Source: CAYVQZ01 sp964453435 (GTDB taxonomy: Bacteria; Abyssobacteria; SURF-5). From it: 64,000 bases of DNA. The stretch lies in assembly GCA_964453435.1 (NCBI GenBank), contig CAYVQZ010000015.1:1-64000 (forward strand), written 5' to 3'. A program made the position numbers and the translations under genes. The notes beneath the pieces are model-generated. The model made no database searches. It saw only the letters and a program-made list of their open reading frames with translations, and was not told the DNA's origin. The stretch's first letter is position 1; each line of letters opens with the position of its first letter. Positions 25,505 to 34,722 of this stretch are shown in pieces.

Positions 25505-25684
25505 CGTGATTTTCTCGGAAGCGGTTGGGAAAGGGCCCATACACAATATATCATCAGCGGGAATGCGCGGCTATCACTTTAGTTGGTCGCTGCCGCTCCG
25601 CTGCATCCGGTCATTTGGACAATGCCGCAGCCGAGATGAACAACAGGCGAAGAACCCACTGAACGAGCAAGCGAGGGGGGGATA

Positions 25685-26641
25685 TCAATCTTCGAACACC
25701 GCCCTTACAAAATCGTCGGGATAGAACGGTTTCAGGTCATCAATCGATTCGCCGATCCCGACATATCTCACCGGAATACCGAACTCCTGCTGGATGGCAA
25801 TCACGATGCCGCCTTTCGCCGTGCCATCGAGCTTCGTCAAGATAATGCCGGTCACGCCCAGGGCTTCCGTGAACAAGCGCGCTTGTGAGATCGCGTTTTG
25901 ACCGGTAGTGGCGTCGAGCACCATGAAGACTTCGTGGGGAGTTGCAGGGTCAAGCTTTCCTAAAACACGCTTGATCTTCTTCAACTCCTCCATCAGGTTG
26001 ACTTTCGTGTGAAGCCGGCCGGCAGTGTCAATAATCAAAAAATCGCTTTCCCTCGCTATGGCCGCCGAGAGGGCATCGTATGCCACGGCCGCCGGGTCCG
26101 ACCCCGGCTTGTGTTTCACAATGTTTGCGCCGGCGCGCTCCGCCCATATCTCGAGTTGCTCGATTGCCGCGGCCCGGAACGTGTCCGAAGCCGCAATCAT
26201 CACGTTCTTCCTACCCTGACCATGCAAGTGGGCGAGTTTTCCGATTGTCGTAGTCTTGCCCACCCCGTTCACGCCGATCACGAGCGTCACATGAGGTCCG
26301 ACCCGTTGAACAGCCTCGGGCGGGAGCTCGGGCGGATACGTCATCAGCCCAATCAATTCGTCTTCAAGCACTTTGTAAAGCTGCGCCGAATCCGTCAAGC
26401 GCTCCTTGCTCACTCGGTCGCGCATTTTCCCGACCACTTCGGTCGTCGTCCTTACTCCCATATCGGCCTGAATCAGAACAGCTTCCAACTCCTCGAAAAC
26501 ATCTTCATCAATCTTGCCGCCGCGGAGAACGTTCCGCACGCGGGTCGCAAAGCCCTCCCGAGCTTTTCCCAGTCGGCTCCGCAGTCTGTTTATCATCCCC
26601 ACTCTGTTTCGTTCGCTCATCGCCTGCCGAGTCCTTTTCAT
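25685..26641 (-). CDS. ftsY: Signal recognition particle receptor
   Basis: The GTPase receives SRP-ribosome complexes at the membrane. The 318-residue protein consists of the N and G domains, with VIGVNGVGKTTTIGKLA (P-loop), DTFRAAAIEQL, IIDTAGRLHTK and LTKLDGTAKGG. The long acidic A domain of enterobacterial FtsY is missing, as in many bacteria. Several starts are possible; ATG 26641, 26620 and 26596 lie within the first 16 codons. The gene is downstream of smc but separated from it by a terminator. Confidence 0.94.
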   Translation of the reverse strand: MKRTRQAMSERNRVGMINRLRSRLGKAREGFATRVRNVLRGGKIDEDVFEELEAVLIQADMGVRTTTEVVGKMRDRVSKERLTDSAQLYKVLEDELIGLMTYPPELPPEAVQRVGPHVTLVIGVNGVGKTTTIGKLAHLHGQGRKNVMIAASDTFRAAAIEQLEIWAERAGANIVKHKPGSDPAAVAYDALSAAIARESDFLIIDTAGRLHTKVNLMEELKKIKRVLGKLDPATPHEVFMVLDATTGQNAISQARLFTEALGVTGIILTKLDGTAKGGIVIAIQQEFGIPVRYVGIGESIDDLKPFYPDDFVRAVFED

Positions 26642-26836
26642 GTTGCAAATAAAAAGAAAGAAAATCCGTCCGGCGCTTGCGCCGGCGACAATAGCGCCGT
26701 GTTCCCCGACGAATCATCTGCCAGGCTCACGTCGCCCGAATCTGAAGAGGCCGGCAATCAGAATTGCGGAACACATTCATCATCCGAAAACCACGCAAAC
26801 GAGCAGACGGACATTTTGACAAAGGCTGGATTTCCG

Positions 26837-26874
26837 AAAAAAAGGGCGGGACCACGAAAGACACTGTCCCGCTC
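26837..26874 (-). terminator. Intrinsic terminator after smc
   Basis: On the minus strand, GAGCGGGAC (26874-26866) pairs with GTCCCGCCC (26852-26844), with one mismatch, and is followed by seven T residues (26843-26837). It lies 26 bases beyond the smc stop. Confidence 0.75.
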
Positions 26875-26899
26875 TTCGGAACCGAACTGCATTATATCA

Positions 26900-29800
26900 T
26901 TAAGCCGGGGCTGGCTCAAGGAATTCGAAGGCCGTGGCTTTCCTTAGCTGTACCGACACGATCTGGCTCACACCACGCTCTTCCATCGTGATCCCGAACA
27001 ATACGTCCGCCAATTCCATCGTCCGCTTGTTGTGCGTGATGATTATGAATTGGACGTCCTGTGAGAACATCTTCACAAGTCTCGCAAATCGCAAAATGTT
27101 GCTGTCGTCAAGCGCTGCGTCCACCTCGTCAAGAACACAGAAGGGACTCGGCTTAGTGCGGAAGATGGCAAAAAGGAGAGAGATCGCCGTCAGGGCCTTC
27201 TCGCCGCCGGAAAGAATCGATATGTTCTGTGCTTTCTTTCCCGGCGGGTGAACGCTGATCTCGATCCCACTCTCGAGCGGGTTGTCAGGATCGACAAGAT
27301 GCACATTGGCTCGGCCGCCACCGAAAAGATGCCGGAATATCTCGTGGAAATGCTCCCGAATCTGATTAAACGTATCGAGAAACATTGTCTGAGTTGTTTC
27401 ATTGATTTTCTTGATTATTCCGAGGAGGGCTTCGCGAGCTTTCCTCAGGTCGTCCTCCTGCTGGATCAAGAAGTTGTAGCGCTGCTGCAGCTCCTCGAAC
27501 TCCTCGATGGCAATTAAATTCACGGCGCCCATCGACTCGATCTTAGCACGCAACCGCTGAGCCTCTTCTGAAGCTGTCTCCGAATCAAAACCGTCGTCAA
27601 TCGTGAATTCCTGAGCGACTTCTGACAGGGACAGACGATATTCCGATAACGTCTGCTCTTTCAGGAAGGTGATTTTCTGCTGGGTTTGCGCGAGGTCTAT
27701 CTCGGCCCGATGATGTTCGTCACCGACCTCCTGTAATAAAGACCGGGTATTCTTGAGATTCCCCTCGATGACCTCTATCTTTTCCGCAAGCTGGCGCCGT
27801 TGGTCCTCGAGTTTCCCGATCTCCAAATCCAGAGCGCGTTTCTGCTCGAATATGCGCTGAATTAATGCCCGGGCATCGTCTGCCTTGCAAGCAAAATCTC
27901 GCCTGGCCTCGGACCCCTCAGCGATCTCCCGCCGTTTCTCGGCAATTCGACGGTCTGCTTCTTGGATCTCACTCTCTAGCCGGCTGAGTTCATGCCGAAA
28001 TGACTTGCAGGTGAGTTCCAGAGAAGAAACGCTGACCTTGAAATTCGTGATCTCGGCGGCAAGAACTTCCTTGCGGTTGCGAAAATCATTCAGCCGCTCA
28101 GCTTCGCCACGCAGTTGTTCCTTCGTCTCCGCTTCCACGTTTGCGGCATGCTCGATTTGCAACAAAAGCTCTTGACGCTGCTTTGTCAGTTCCTGTTGTT
28201 CGCTGAGAGCCAGAGACTGTTCCTCGGCAAGGACATCTCGTTCCTGCTCTTCGCGCTTTTTGCCCTCGCCAAGCTGCTGCATGTCGCGTTCTGCCTTGGC
28301 AAGCTCCACCTCATGAGAGGTGACGGCGCCGTGAAGCTTTTCAAGCAACTCGTTTGAGTGTTCGATATCCTGTCTCAGGCCCGCTATTCTGGCGCTTTCG
28401 GCATCGGCCTCCTCAGTCATCCGCTCGACCGAATTCTTCAGTTCCTCGATCTCGTTCTTCCGCCCCAGGAGACCGCGTCTTTCACCGGCGTCCCCCGCGC
28501 TGATACAGCCGATTGCGGAGACCGCCTCACCTTTGAGCGTTACGAAGTCATACCGGCCCGAGTTCAAACCCGATTCCGGGTTGGACCGAAGTCCGAACGC
28601 CGTATCCAGCGAATCAACGACCAAAGTTTTTCCCAGGAAGGCTTCGGCAATCCCGCGAATTCGGCCGTCACACGATATGAGGTCCATGGCCTTCCCGATC
28701 ACACCTTCAACCTGTGAGTCGGGTTCGGAGCTATGTCCATTCGAATTGAATAGCGATAATGGAATAAAAGAGGCTCGGCCCACTCCGTTCGTTTGAAGCA
28801 GCGAAGCGCACCCACGGGCCGCCACCACGTCCTCCACGACAATATGCTGAAGCCTGTGGTCCAGCGCCGCTCCGACCGCCGCCTCATATTCTCTCCGGGC
28901 ATGCACCAGCTCGGCCAGCGTGCCCACCACTCCGGCTGCACACGGTTCGCCTTGCTGCCGTGCACGCATTATAGTCCGGACTCCCTCTTCGTATCCCTCG
29001 AACTTTTCCCGCAGTTCCTCGAGCGATGAAAGCTTCGACCGCGCGGCGCTCAATGCGTCACGGATTTCCTCGCGAGCTGTGAGTGCCGATTCGAGGTCTT
29101 GCTGTTTGAGAACAATGGTTTCATTTGTTAAAGTTACGTCCGAGCTGAGCGAGGCCAGGGCGGCGCGGAGGGAGTGGATCATATTCCTGGTCTCGCTCAG
29201 TCGGGTTTCGAACTGGGAAACGCTCTGGTCAACCTGCACTTTCCGCTCCGAAAGCCGTATAATCCGCTTCGCGATTGCTTCAAGGTTGGCTTCCAATGCG
29301 CCAAGTTCGTTTTGCAGATTGACCCTTCTGTTCAGCTTCTCAAGCGCGGCAGAGCGCAGATGCTCGATGCCGCGCTCACAGTCTTCAAGAACTTCATTCA
29401 GACGACCGAGTTGTTCTTCCTTCTCTGCCAATTCGCACTGCGCGGCCGAGGCTTTCTGCGAAGCTTCCCGTTCCTTCGCGCTCGTTGCGTCATGCTCAAC
29501 ACGCAACTTTTCTTCGCGCAGTTTCAATTCCTCTATCTCGGACAAACCCCGCCTTTCGCGTTCATCGATGGCCGATATTTTCTCCTGAAACAAAGCAATT
29601 TGACTTTCTGCCTTCTCGATTTGCGATTGATAGTCGCGAGATTGATCCTGCGACCGGAAGAGGACCTTCTCCCGTTCGAGCAATTCCAGGCGAGCCTTCT
29701 CCACTTCACTCTCCTCGGTCGCCTGTTTGGCGGTCAGTTCTTCCAGACGGGCTTGCAACTCCCTGGCGCGCCTTGCCAATTCCGATTGTTCTCCATCAAG

Positions 29801-30508
29801 TCTTCGATACCTGAGCAGCGCCAGTTGCAATTCGAGACCTCGCAATTCTTCCCGATAGCGGCGATAGCGTTCCGCCGCACTGGCCTGACGTTTCAATGAG
29901 TTGATTCGCCGCCGCACTTCCACAATAGTGTCCTGCAGCCGAAGCAAGTTCGCATCCGACCGCTCCAATTTCCGCATCGCCGCATCCTTGCGACTTCTGT
30001 ACTTTATGATTCCGGCCGCATCTTCGAAGATATAGCGTCGCTCCTCTGGCTTCGAACTCAAGAGCAAGTCTATCCGTCCTTGCTCGATAAGGGAATAGGA
30101 GTCAGCCCCAATGCCCGTCCCCATCACCAGTTCCACAATGTCTTTCCTCCGGCAGGGAAGCTTATTCATGTAATATTCGCTCTCGCCGGATCGGAACAGG
30201 CGTCGCGTCAAGCTCACTTCGCTATAGTCGACAGGAAGCTTCCCGCTCGAGTTATCCAACACAAGCGTGACCTCCGCCATTCCCAGAGGATGCCTGTCAT
30301 CGCTTCCATTGAATATCACATCTTCCATGTGTTGACCGCGCAACACTCGCATTTTCTGTTCGCCCAAAACCCACCGAATAGCGTCGGCGATATTGCTCTT
30401 GCCACAACCGTTCGGCCCCACAATAGCCGACACTCCCTTTTCCAGTTCCAACGAGGTCTTCTGGGCGAACGACTTGAACCCGAAAAGCTCAAGTTGTTTG
30501 AAATACAT
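26900..30508 (-). CDS. smc: Chromosome segregation protein SMC
   Basis: This 1202-residue ATPase forms the condensin core that organises the chromosome. The N-terminus has GFKSFA and Walker A GPNGCGKSNIADAIRWVLGEQ. Two long coiled coils (about 165-500 and 660-1010) flank a hinge near 510-650, with GVVGTLAELVHARREYEAAVGAAL. The C-terminus has the LSGGEKALTA signature and Walker B FCVLDEVDAALDD. Its length is normal for bacterial SMC. Neither scpA nor scpB is in the window. It has a strong own promoter at 30568-30603 overlapped by a palindrome, and a terminator after it. Confidence 0.96.
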   Translation of the reverse strand: MYFKQLELFGFKSFAQKTSLELEKGVSAIVGPNGCGKSNIADAIRWVLGEQKMRVLRGQHMEDVIFNGSDDRHPLGMAEVTLVLDNSSGKLPVDYSEVSLTRRLFRSGESEYYMNKLPCRRKDIVELVMGTGIGADSYSLIEQGRIDLLLSSKPEERRYIFEDAAGIIKYRSRKDAAMRKLERSDANLLRLQDTIVEVRRRINSLKRQASAAERYRRYREELRGLELQLALLRYRRLDGEQSELARRARELQARLEELTAKQATEESEVEKARLELLEREKVLFRSQDQSRDYQSQIEKAESQIALFQEKISAIDERERRGLSEIEELKLREEKLRVEHDATSAKEREASQKASAAQCELAEKEEQLGRLNEVLEDCERGIEHLRSAALEKLNRRVNLQNELGALEANLEAIAKRIIRLSERKVQVDQSVSQFETRLSETRNMIHSLRAALASLSSDVTLTNETIVLKQQDLESALTAREEIRDALSAARSKLSSLEELREKFEGYEEGVRTIMRARQQGEPCAAGVVGTLAELVHARREYEAAVGAALDHRLQHIVVEDVVAARGCASLLQTNGVGRASFIPLSLFNSNGHSSEPDSQVEGVIGKAMDLISCDGRIRGIAEAFLGKTLVVDSLDTAFGLRSNPESGLNSGRYDFVTLKGEAVSAIGCISAGDAGERRGLLGRKNEIEELKNSVERMTEEADAESARIAGLRQDIEHSNELLEKLHGAVTSHEVELAKAERDMQQLGEGKKREEQERDVLAEEQSLALSEQQELTKQRQELLLQIEHAANVEAETKEQLRGEAERLNDFRNRKEVLAAEITNFKVSVSSLELTCKSFRHELSRLESEIQEADRRIAEKRREIAEGSEARRDFACKADDARALIQRIFEQKRALDLEIGKLEDQRRQLAEKIEVIEGNLKNTRSLLQEVGDEHHRAEIDLAQTQQKITFLKEQTLSEYRLSLSEVAQEFTIDDGFDSETASEEAQRLRAKIESMGAVNLIAIEEFEELQQRYNFLIQQEDDLRKAREALLGIIKKINETTQTMFLDTFNQIREHFHEIFRHLFGGGRANVHLVDPDNPLESGIEISVHPPGKKAQNISILSGGEKALTAISLLFAIFRTKPSPFCVLDEVDAALDDSNILRFARLVKMFSQDVQFIIITHNKRTMELADVLFGITMEERGVSQIVSVQLRKATAFEFLEPAPA

Positions 30509-30567
30509 GAGTTAGCTCCCAGGATGATCCATTTTGCGCCGCATGAAGGGAAAGATTCTTCTATATT

Positions 30568-30603
30568 TGGTACTTAGTGTACCATATTTTTGACTTTTGT
30601 CAA
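30568..30603 (-). promoter_or_regulatory. smc promoter with overlapping dyad
   Basis: Minus-strand TTGACA (30598-30603) and TACACT (30576-30581) are 16 bases apart. The dyad TGGTAC-TTAGT-GTACCA (30568-30584) covers the -10 box and the predicted start near 30569, as expected for a repressor site. Confidence 0.65.
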
Positions 30604-30733
30604 GGGAAAAATACAACATATAGTAATTTGAGAGATTATTTTGTCTATATTTTGTGTTCAGTCACCGAAAATCTGCATACAAAAATTAAAAATCGACAAC
30701 ACAGCGCACTCCCGCATGTAGAAGCCGAAGATC

Positions 30734-30759
30734 ATTTACCCCATAATATTGGGGTAAAT
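30734..30759. promoter_or_regulatory. 26-bp palindrome in a gene-free region
   Basis: Ten-base arms ATTTACCCCA and TGGGGTAAAT flank TAATAT. There is no T-run, so an operator or a structured RNA is more likely than a terminator. No gene begins within 500 bases downstream on the plus strand. Confidence 0.45.
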
Positions 30760-31180
30760 TCAATCGACGGGGAACCAACACTTCCGGCAAGATCTTTTAG
30801 TCCGTCCTGGAATTGCCCATGGAATCCAAAACTCAGCCTAAAGGACTTGTGTATATGTCTCACGCTTGCCCATCTTCCCAAAAAGCGAGCGTCGGAGCGT
30901 CACACCAAATTACGGAATCTCGGCCTCTATGCCATTTTCCGGCTCGACCGCCGGAACCCGGTCATTTTCTCGTTACGCGAAGCGAAGTCCCGCGAAATGC
31001 GCGGAATAGATTGCGGGGACCGCCCCGAGGCGCGCATTACCGAATCGTGGAACAGACATCAACTTCTTCCTCTTTTCTCGCTTCGATAGTAGTTTGCCTG
31101 TTTGCCCGCATCGGGCGCCGACCCCGACAGCCCCGGGAACCCGAAAGAATTACTCGCGGGAAGCGCGGACGGTAAGAATA

Positions 31181-31214
31181 TATAAAAATGGCGCCGGCAA
31201 TCGATGCCGGCGCC
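31181..31214 (-). terminator. Intrinsic terminator of hsp20
   Basis: Perfect ten-base arms GGCGCCGGCA (31190-31199) and TGCCGGCGCC (31205-31214) with a five-base loop. Read on the minus strand they are followed by ATTTTTATATA. It lies 45 bases after the hsp20 stop. Confidence 0.8.
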
Positions 31215-31258
31215 CTGACTCTTATCCCTCGATGGGAGGACCATTCCCCCCTATCCTC

Positions 31259-31729
31259 TCACTTCTCTCCAGATTCTATAGCTATCTTCTTTGTTTTCGA
31301 TTTCTCGGATTTTGGCAACGCTATTTCCAATACGCCATCGTGAAACGTCGCCTTCAAGTTATCGGAGACCACTTCTCCCGGAATGTGCACGTAACGATGA
31401 AAATCGCCCATGAATCTCTCGCGCGACCAGTAACAGATTTCGCTGCCTTCGGTCTCTTCTTTTCTGCGACCGCTTACCGACAGGATATGGCCGTCGAACG
31501 AGATATCTATATCGTCTTTCGACAAGCCGGGCAAATCTATCCGCACATACACATTGTCGCCGAACTCGTACATATCAACCGGCGGATGCCATGCGAGCGG
31601 AAGGCCCACATCGAACTCGTCGCGGTACCACCTCGGGAAATCGAGCATGGTGTCGCTGAACCAATCCGGCAAGTCCAACATCCCCGCGAACAGCGGATTT
31701 CTCAACCCTCTATATCTTGTGATAGCCAT
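31259..31729 (-). CDS. Hsp20/alpha-crystallin small heat-shock protein
   Basis: The 156-residue chaperone binds unfolding proteins. An N-terminal aromatic-rich arm (about 1-50) is followed by the alpha-crystallin domain: VDMYEFGDNVYVRIDLPGLSKDDI, the variable loop with FMGDFHRYVHIPGEV, and the hallmark ATFHDGVLEIALPK. The C-terminal tail is short. ATG 31729 is preceded by an excellent AAGGAGGTG ribosome-binding site, so the longer open frame to 31891 is rejected. It is a single-gene unit ended by a strong terminator. Confidence 0.93.
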   Translation of the reverse strand: MAITRYRGLRNPLFAGMLDLPDWFSDTMLDFPRWYRDEFDVGLPLAWHPPVDMYEFGDNVYVRIDLPGLSKDDIDISFDGHILSVSGRRKEETEGSEICYWSRERFMGDFHRYVHIPGEVVSDNLKATFHDGVLEIALPKSEKSKTKKIAIESGEK

Positions 31730-32013
31730 GGAGAAACACCTCCTTAAATTCTTTTCCACACGAAAACTGTCCTTTGCATCGATTGTGCCAAAAGGATTCC
31801 CCCGGACCATACCCTTGCATAACTCATTAGCGGCAGACAAGTTAGGCGTACTTTGCAGGCAGGGACAGTTGGGCGGAATCCGACTTGCCATTGTTTGTGT
31901 CGCATTATAAGACCAAACGCATCTTCTTAGTCGTCTTATTCTGAAACAACTCCCTCACTCGACCCTGCCTCAAGCGCTGCCAACCAAAGTCCGAACAATG
32001 CCTCGGGCCGAGT

Positions 32014-33261
32014 TTAATCGCCTTTAGCGGGACCGATATATGGAGGAATCGGCTCGAGGACGGTCGGCGGACCGAGGATAATGTCGCAGTGATTGCCGGT
32101 GGGTATTTCTTCCGGGCTCGCGACTCTGAATTGCTCGAGGGCGGCAGGATCAAGCTCTATCCCGAGCCCCGGCCTATTGCCAAGGTCGAGCCTCCCATCG
32201 TTTACGGTCAGCGGGTAGCCAAGAAGCTCTTCAATAAACCGGTTTCCCGTTTGGTCGATCTCCACGGTGATGCCGTTTTCATGCGAGGCGACAACGTGGG
32301 CGTTCGAGATGACCGCAACCGGGTCACACCATGAATGAGGGGCAAACCGAAGACCGGCGGTTCGGGCGAGCCTCGCGACCTTGAGGACTTCGCTTATCCC
32401 ACCGCAGCGCGAGGCGTCGGGCTGCACAATGTCGACTGCGGCCACGCGAATGAGTTCACGGAATCCCTCGAAACCGAATTCGTTTTCGCCGCACGCGATC
32501 GGGAGACCAACGGCGCCTCGCAGCGCCACGTAGTTGTCCAGGTCGTCGGCCTCGAAAGGCTCCTCAAACCAGAACACGCGGTTGGCAACCAATTCCCGCG
32601 CCATCCGCCGGGCGCTCTTCAGGTCGAAGCGCCATGTGCCATCGCACATCAAATCGATATCGCGCCCGATAGCGGAACGGACCGCTCGTACGGCAGCCAC
32701 ATCGTGCTCCCAGCTATAACCAATCCGCATCTTCACCCGCCGGTAGCCTTTCTCCACCATCTCGCTGGCAGCCTCGGCGGTTTTTTCCGGTGTGGCGCCG
32801 TAGAGCATGCCGCTTGCATACGCGGGGCACTTCGAGCTCTCACCACCAAGCAGTTTCCAGACCGGCTTCCCTTCGGCCTTCCCCCTGAGGTCCCAGAGAG
32901 CTTGGTCGATGCCGCCCAGTGCGACCATCGCCGCGCCCTTGCGTCCCGACCAGCGCGTCCACACGTACATCCCCCTCCAGAGTCGATCGATTTGGTCCTC
33001 CCCCCTCATGAACTGGCTGAGTGGATCGTATTCGGAGTCGGTTATTGCTCGTCCTTCCAACAAAGGGGCGAGATGCTGGATTGCCGCTTCCACCATGGCC
33101 GGATGCGCGTATGCGGAACCCACTCCCGTCAACCCATTATCGGCGTAGACCCGGACAAGAGTTGTCATCCGTCCCTTGACCGGACCGGCCGGAGTGGAGA
33201 AGCTTTTGCCCCTCGAATATTCAAAATAGAGATGCAGCGTTTCGACATGGTCGATCTTCAT
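32014..33261 (-). CDS. Enolase-superfamily sugar-acid dehydratase, mandelate racemase group
   Basis: The 415-residue protein has the capping domain followed by the barrel residues of the mandelate racemase/muconate lactonizing enzyme group. These are KMRIG on strand 2, metal ligands Asp in LMCDGTW, Glu in WFEEPFE and Glu in ACGENEFG, then VQPDASRCGG and the catalytic-type histidine in APHSW. A His-Asp pair of this sort is typical of acid-sugar dehydratases. The substrate is not identifiable. It stands alone, with unrelated neighbours on both sides, and is cytoplasmic. Confidence 0.88.
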   Translation of the reverse strand: MKIDHVETLHLYFEYSRGKSFSTPAGPVKGRMTTLVRVYADNGLTGVGSAYAHPAMVEAAIQHLAPLLEGRAITDSEYDPLSQFMRGEDQIDRLWRGMYVWTRWSGRKGAAMVALGGIDQALWDLRGKAEGKPVWKLLGGESSKCPAYASGMLYGATPEKTAEAASEMVEKGYRRVKMRIGYSWEHDVAAVRAVRSAIGRDIDLMCDGTWRFDLKSARRMARELVANRVFWFEEPFEADDLDNYVALRGAVGLPIACGENEFGFEGFRELIRVAAVDIVQPDASRCGGISEVLKVARLARTAGLRFAPHSWCDPVAVISNAHVVASHENGITVEIDQTGNRFIEELLGYPLTVNDGRLDLGNRPGLGIELDPAALEQFRVASPEEIPTGNHCDIILGPPTVLEPIPPYIGPAKGD

Positions 33262-33658
33262 AATACTTCTCCCGTTCGTCTATTATGATGTTGTAATCTT
33301 AGATGACCCAGCAATCATATCTTGAAGTCCCCGATCTTAGCAACATCGGGGTTTTGCGCCGCCCCGAGAAGACCGGTAGCGTTTGTGCACCACGAAACGC
33401 TTTTCGGGATAGCATTATCGCACCTGCACACCAGTCAACCGCCTCCTCAAGAGGCTTTGCAACCACAAGCGTGCCAGCGACTTCCAAAAATCTTTTTCCG
33501 TATATTTTTTTTGGCACGCAGAATGCCATTATGGAACACAAATTTTATTTGGGCTGGCCGGCGGTTGCGGTATGTCCAATCACCTCACACGATAACCTTG
33601 GTTCGGCGCAGTCCGGGCGTCGGAACGGAGAAAGGCGCTTTCGGGGAGGAGAAGCAAA
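33262..33658. other. Intergenic region carrying a sigma-54 promoter
   Basis: The 397 bases hold no supported gene. The important element is the promoter at 33511-33527, giving a leader of about 120 bases before the CGGC gene. Upstream of it I found no dyad resembling those at the kamA operon. Confidence 0.5.
33511..33527 (+). promoter_or_regulatory. Sigma-54 promoter of the CGGC-nifU pair
   Basis: TTGGCACGCAGAATGCC matches TTGGCACG-N4-TTGC with one mismatch in the -12 element. GG (33513-33514) and GC (33525-33526) are ten bases apart, and a T-run precedes it. The predicted start is near 33538. Confidence 0.7.
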
Positions 33659-34036
33659 ATGGCAAATATTGGAATCATCCGATGTGAAAAAAACATGGAA
33701 CGCTGTCCGTTGACAAGTTGCTTGAAGAGCCTGAAAAATACCGCGGAGGGCTTTGCATCATATGAAACCGCCGAACTCACCGGCATTTTCACGTGCCGAT
33801 GTCCGGGGGACAACGTCGTCGACATGGGAAAGATATTAAAGAGCAAAGGCGCCGAAGCGATCCATTTCTGCACTTGTACGTTTGCGCATCGGGAAAATGG
33901 AAAATGGGTTGCTGGCGGAGGTTTCTGCAATCATCCTGATACGATTTTGCAGCGTTTATCGCGGGAGGTCGGCATTCCGTGCGTAAAGGGAACGGCACAC
34001 CTGCCTGAGGGATTCCGGCCCGAAGTATTCACATAG
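33659..34036 (+). CDS. CGGC-domain putative metal-binding protein
   Basis: The 125-residue protein matches the CGGC-domain type: IGIIRCEKNMERCPLTSC at the start, GIFTCRCPGDNVV in the middle, AIHFCTCTFA, and a late histidine/cysteine segment GGGFCNHPD. The cysteine pattern suggests metal or iron-sulfur binding; the molecular role of the family is unknown. GGAG precedes ATG 33659. It is followed after 55 bases by a NifU-like scaffold gene and both are downstream of a sigma-54 promoter, which hints at iron-sulfur or redox stress function. Confidence 0.82.
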   Translation: MANIGIIRCEKNMERCPLTSCLKSLKNTAEGFASYETAELTGIFTCRCPGDNVVDMGKILKSKGAEAIHFCTCTFAHRENGKWVAGGGFCNHPDTILQRLSREVGIPCVKGTAHLPEGFRPEVFT

Positions 34037-34091
34037 GAACCGTACCATAGCCGAGGCAACAGGGTCGAACGACATCCGAGGTAAGCACAGT

Positions 34092-34559
34092 ATGAGCAAT
34101 GAATTCGATGCTTTCATGCAGGAATTGCAGGAACGTGTTTTCGAAGAGATAAAGAGAGATTTCGGGGAAAAAGTCTACCGGCGCTGGCGAAATCCGCTTT
34201 ACATGGGTGTGATACATGACGCCGACGGATGGGCTAAGATACAAGGAACCTGCGGGGACAACATGGAAATTTTCCTGAAATTCGGTAGCGGGCGCGTTGT
34301 GAAAGCGTCTTTTCAAACCGACGGGTGCGGCGCCACAGTGGTTTGCGGTTCGTACGCCGCTGAGATGGCAATCGGAAAAACGCCCGATGACCTCTTTGAA
34401 ATCACCGGCGAAACCATTTTAACCGACCTGGGCGGTTTTCCGCCCGACCATCGACATTGCGCCTTCCTCGCTGCGGAAGCCTTGCAGGCCGCGGCCGACG
34501 ACTACATGATCAAGCAGACAGGCAGACCCGAAACCGACACGCTGGGCAAAGAAGAATAG
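34092..34559 (+). CDS. NifU/IscU-type iron-sulfur cluster scaffold
   Basis: The 155-residue protein carries the three scaffold cysteines of the IscU/NifU N-terminal domain: GTCGDNMEIFLK, TDGCGATVVCGS and DHRHCAFLA. It should assemble or transfer 2Fe-2S clusters. It lacks the ferredoxin and C-terminal domains of full NifU. No cysteine desulfurase gene is in the window. GAGGT precedes ATG 34092. It is the second gene behind the sigma-54 promoter at 33511. Confidence 0.88.
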   Translation: MSNEFDAFMQELQERVFEEIKRDFGEKVYRRWRNPLYMGVIHDADGWAKIQGTCGDNMEIFLKFGSGRVVKASFQTDGCGATVVCGSYAAEMAIGKTPDDLFEITGETILTDLGGFPPDHRHCAFLAAEALQAAADDYMIKQTGRPETDTLGKEE

Positions 34560-34722
34560 CGCATACGCGCGCGGCGATACCCGAAAATCATGGCCGACAG
34601 ACAGGAACGCAGAAATTGTGTGCGTTCAGACCAACCCCTCCCGAGGATTTTTTTGTCCTTTAACCCGGCCAATCAAATAATTTTTCCATCTTCTTTCACT
34701 TGACTTTAGCCACTTAATAAAA

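Larger units (their letters stand above)
30509..31258. other. 750-base non-coding stretch between smc and hsp20
   Basis: This contains the smc promoter at one end and the hsp20 terminator at the other. The middle carries a 26-bp near-perfect palindrome at 30734-30759. Open frames such as 30577-31089 have no protein-like features and are not supported. Confidence 0.5.

Noticed and set aside
30577..31089. 170-codon plus-strand frame upstream of smc
   Set aside because: It starts inside the smc promoter, shows no domain or ribosome-binding site, and spans a palindrome.
31730..31891. 54-residue N-terminal extension of Hsp20
   Set aside because: The ATG at 31729 has an AAGGAGGTG ribosome-binding site and begins a normal-length family member. 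The extension is not family-like.
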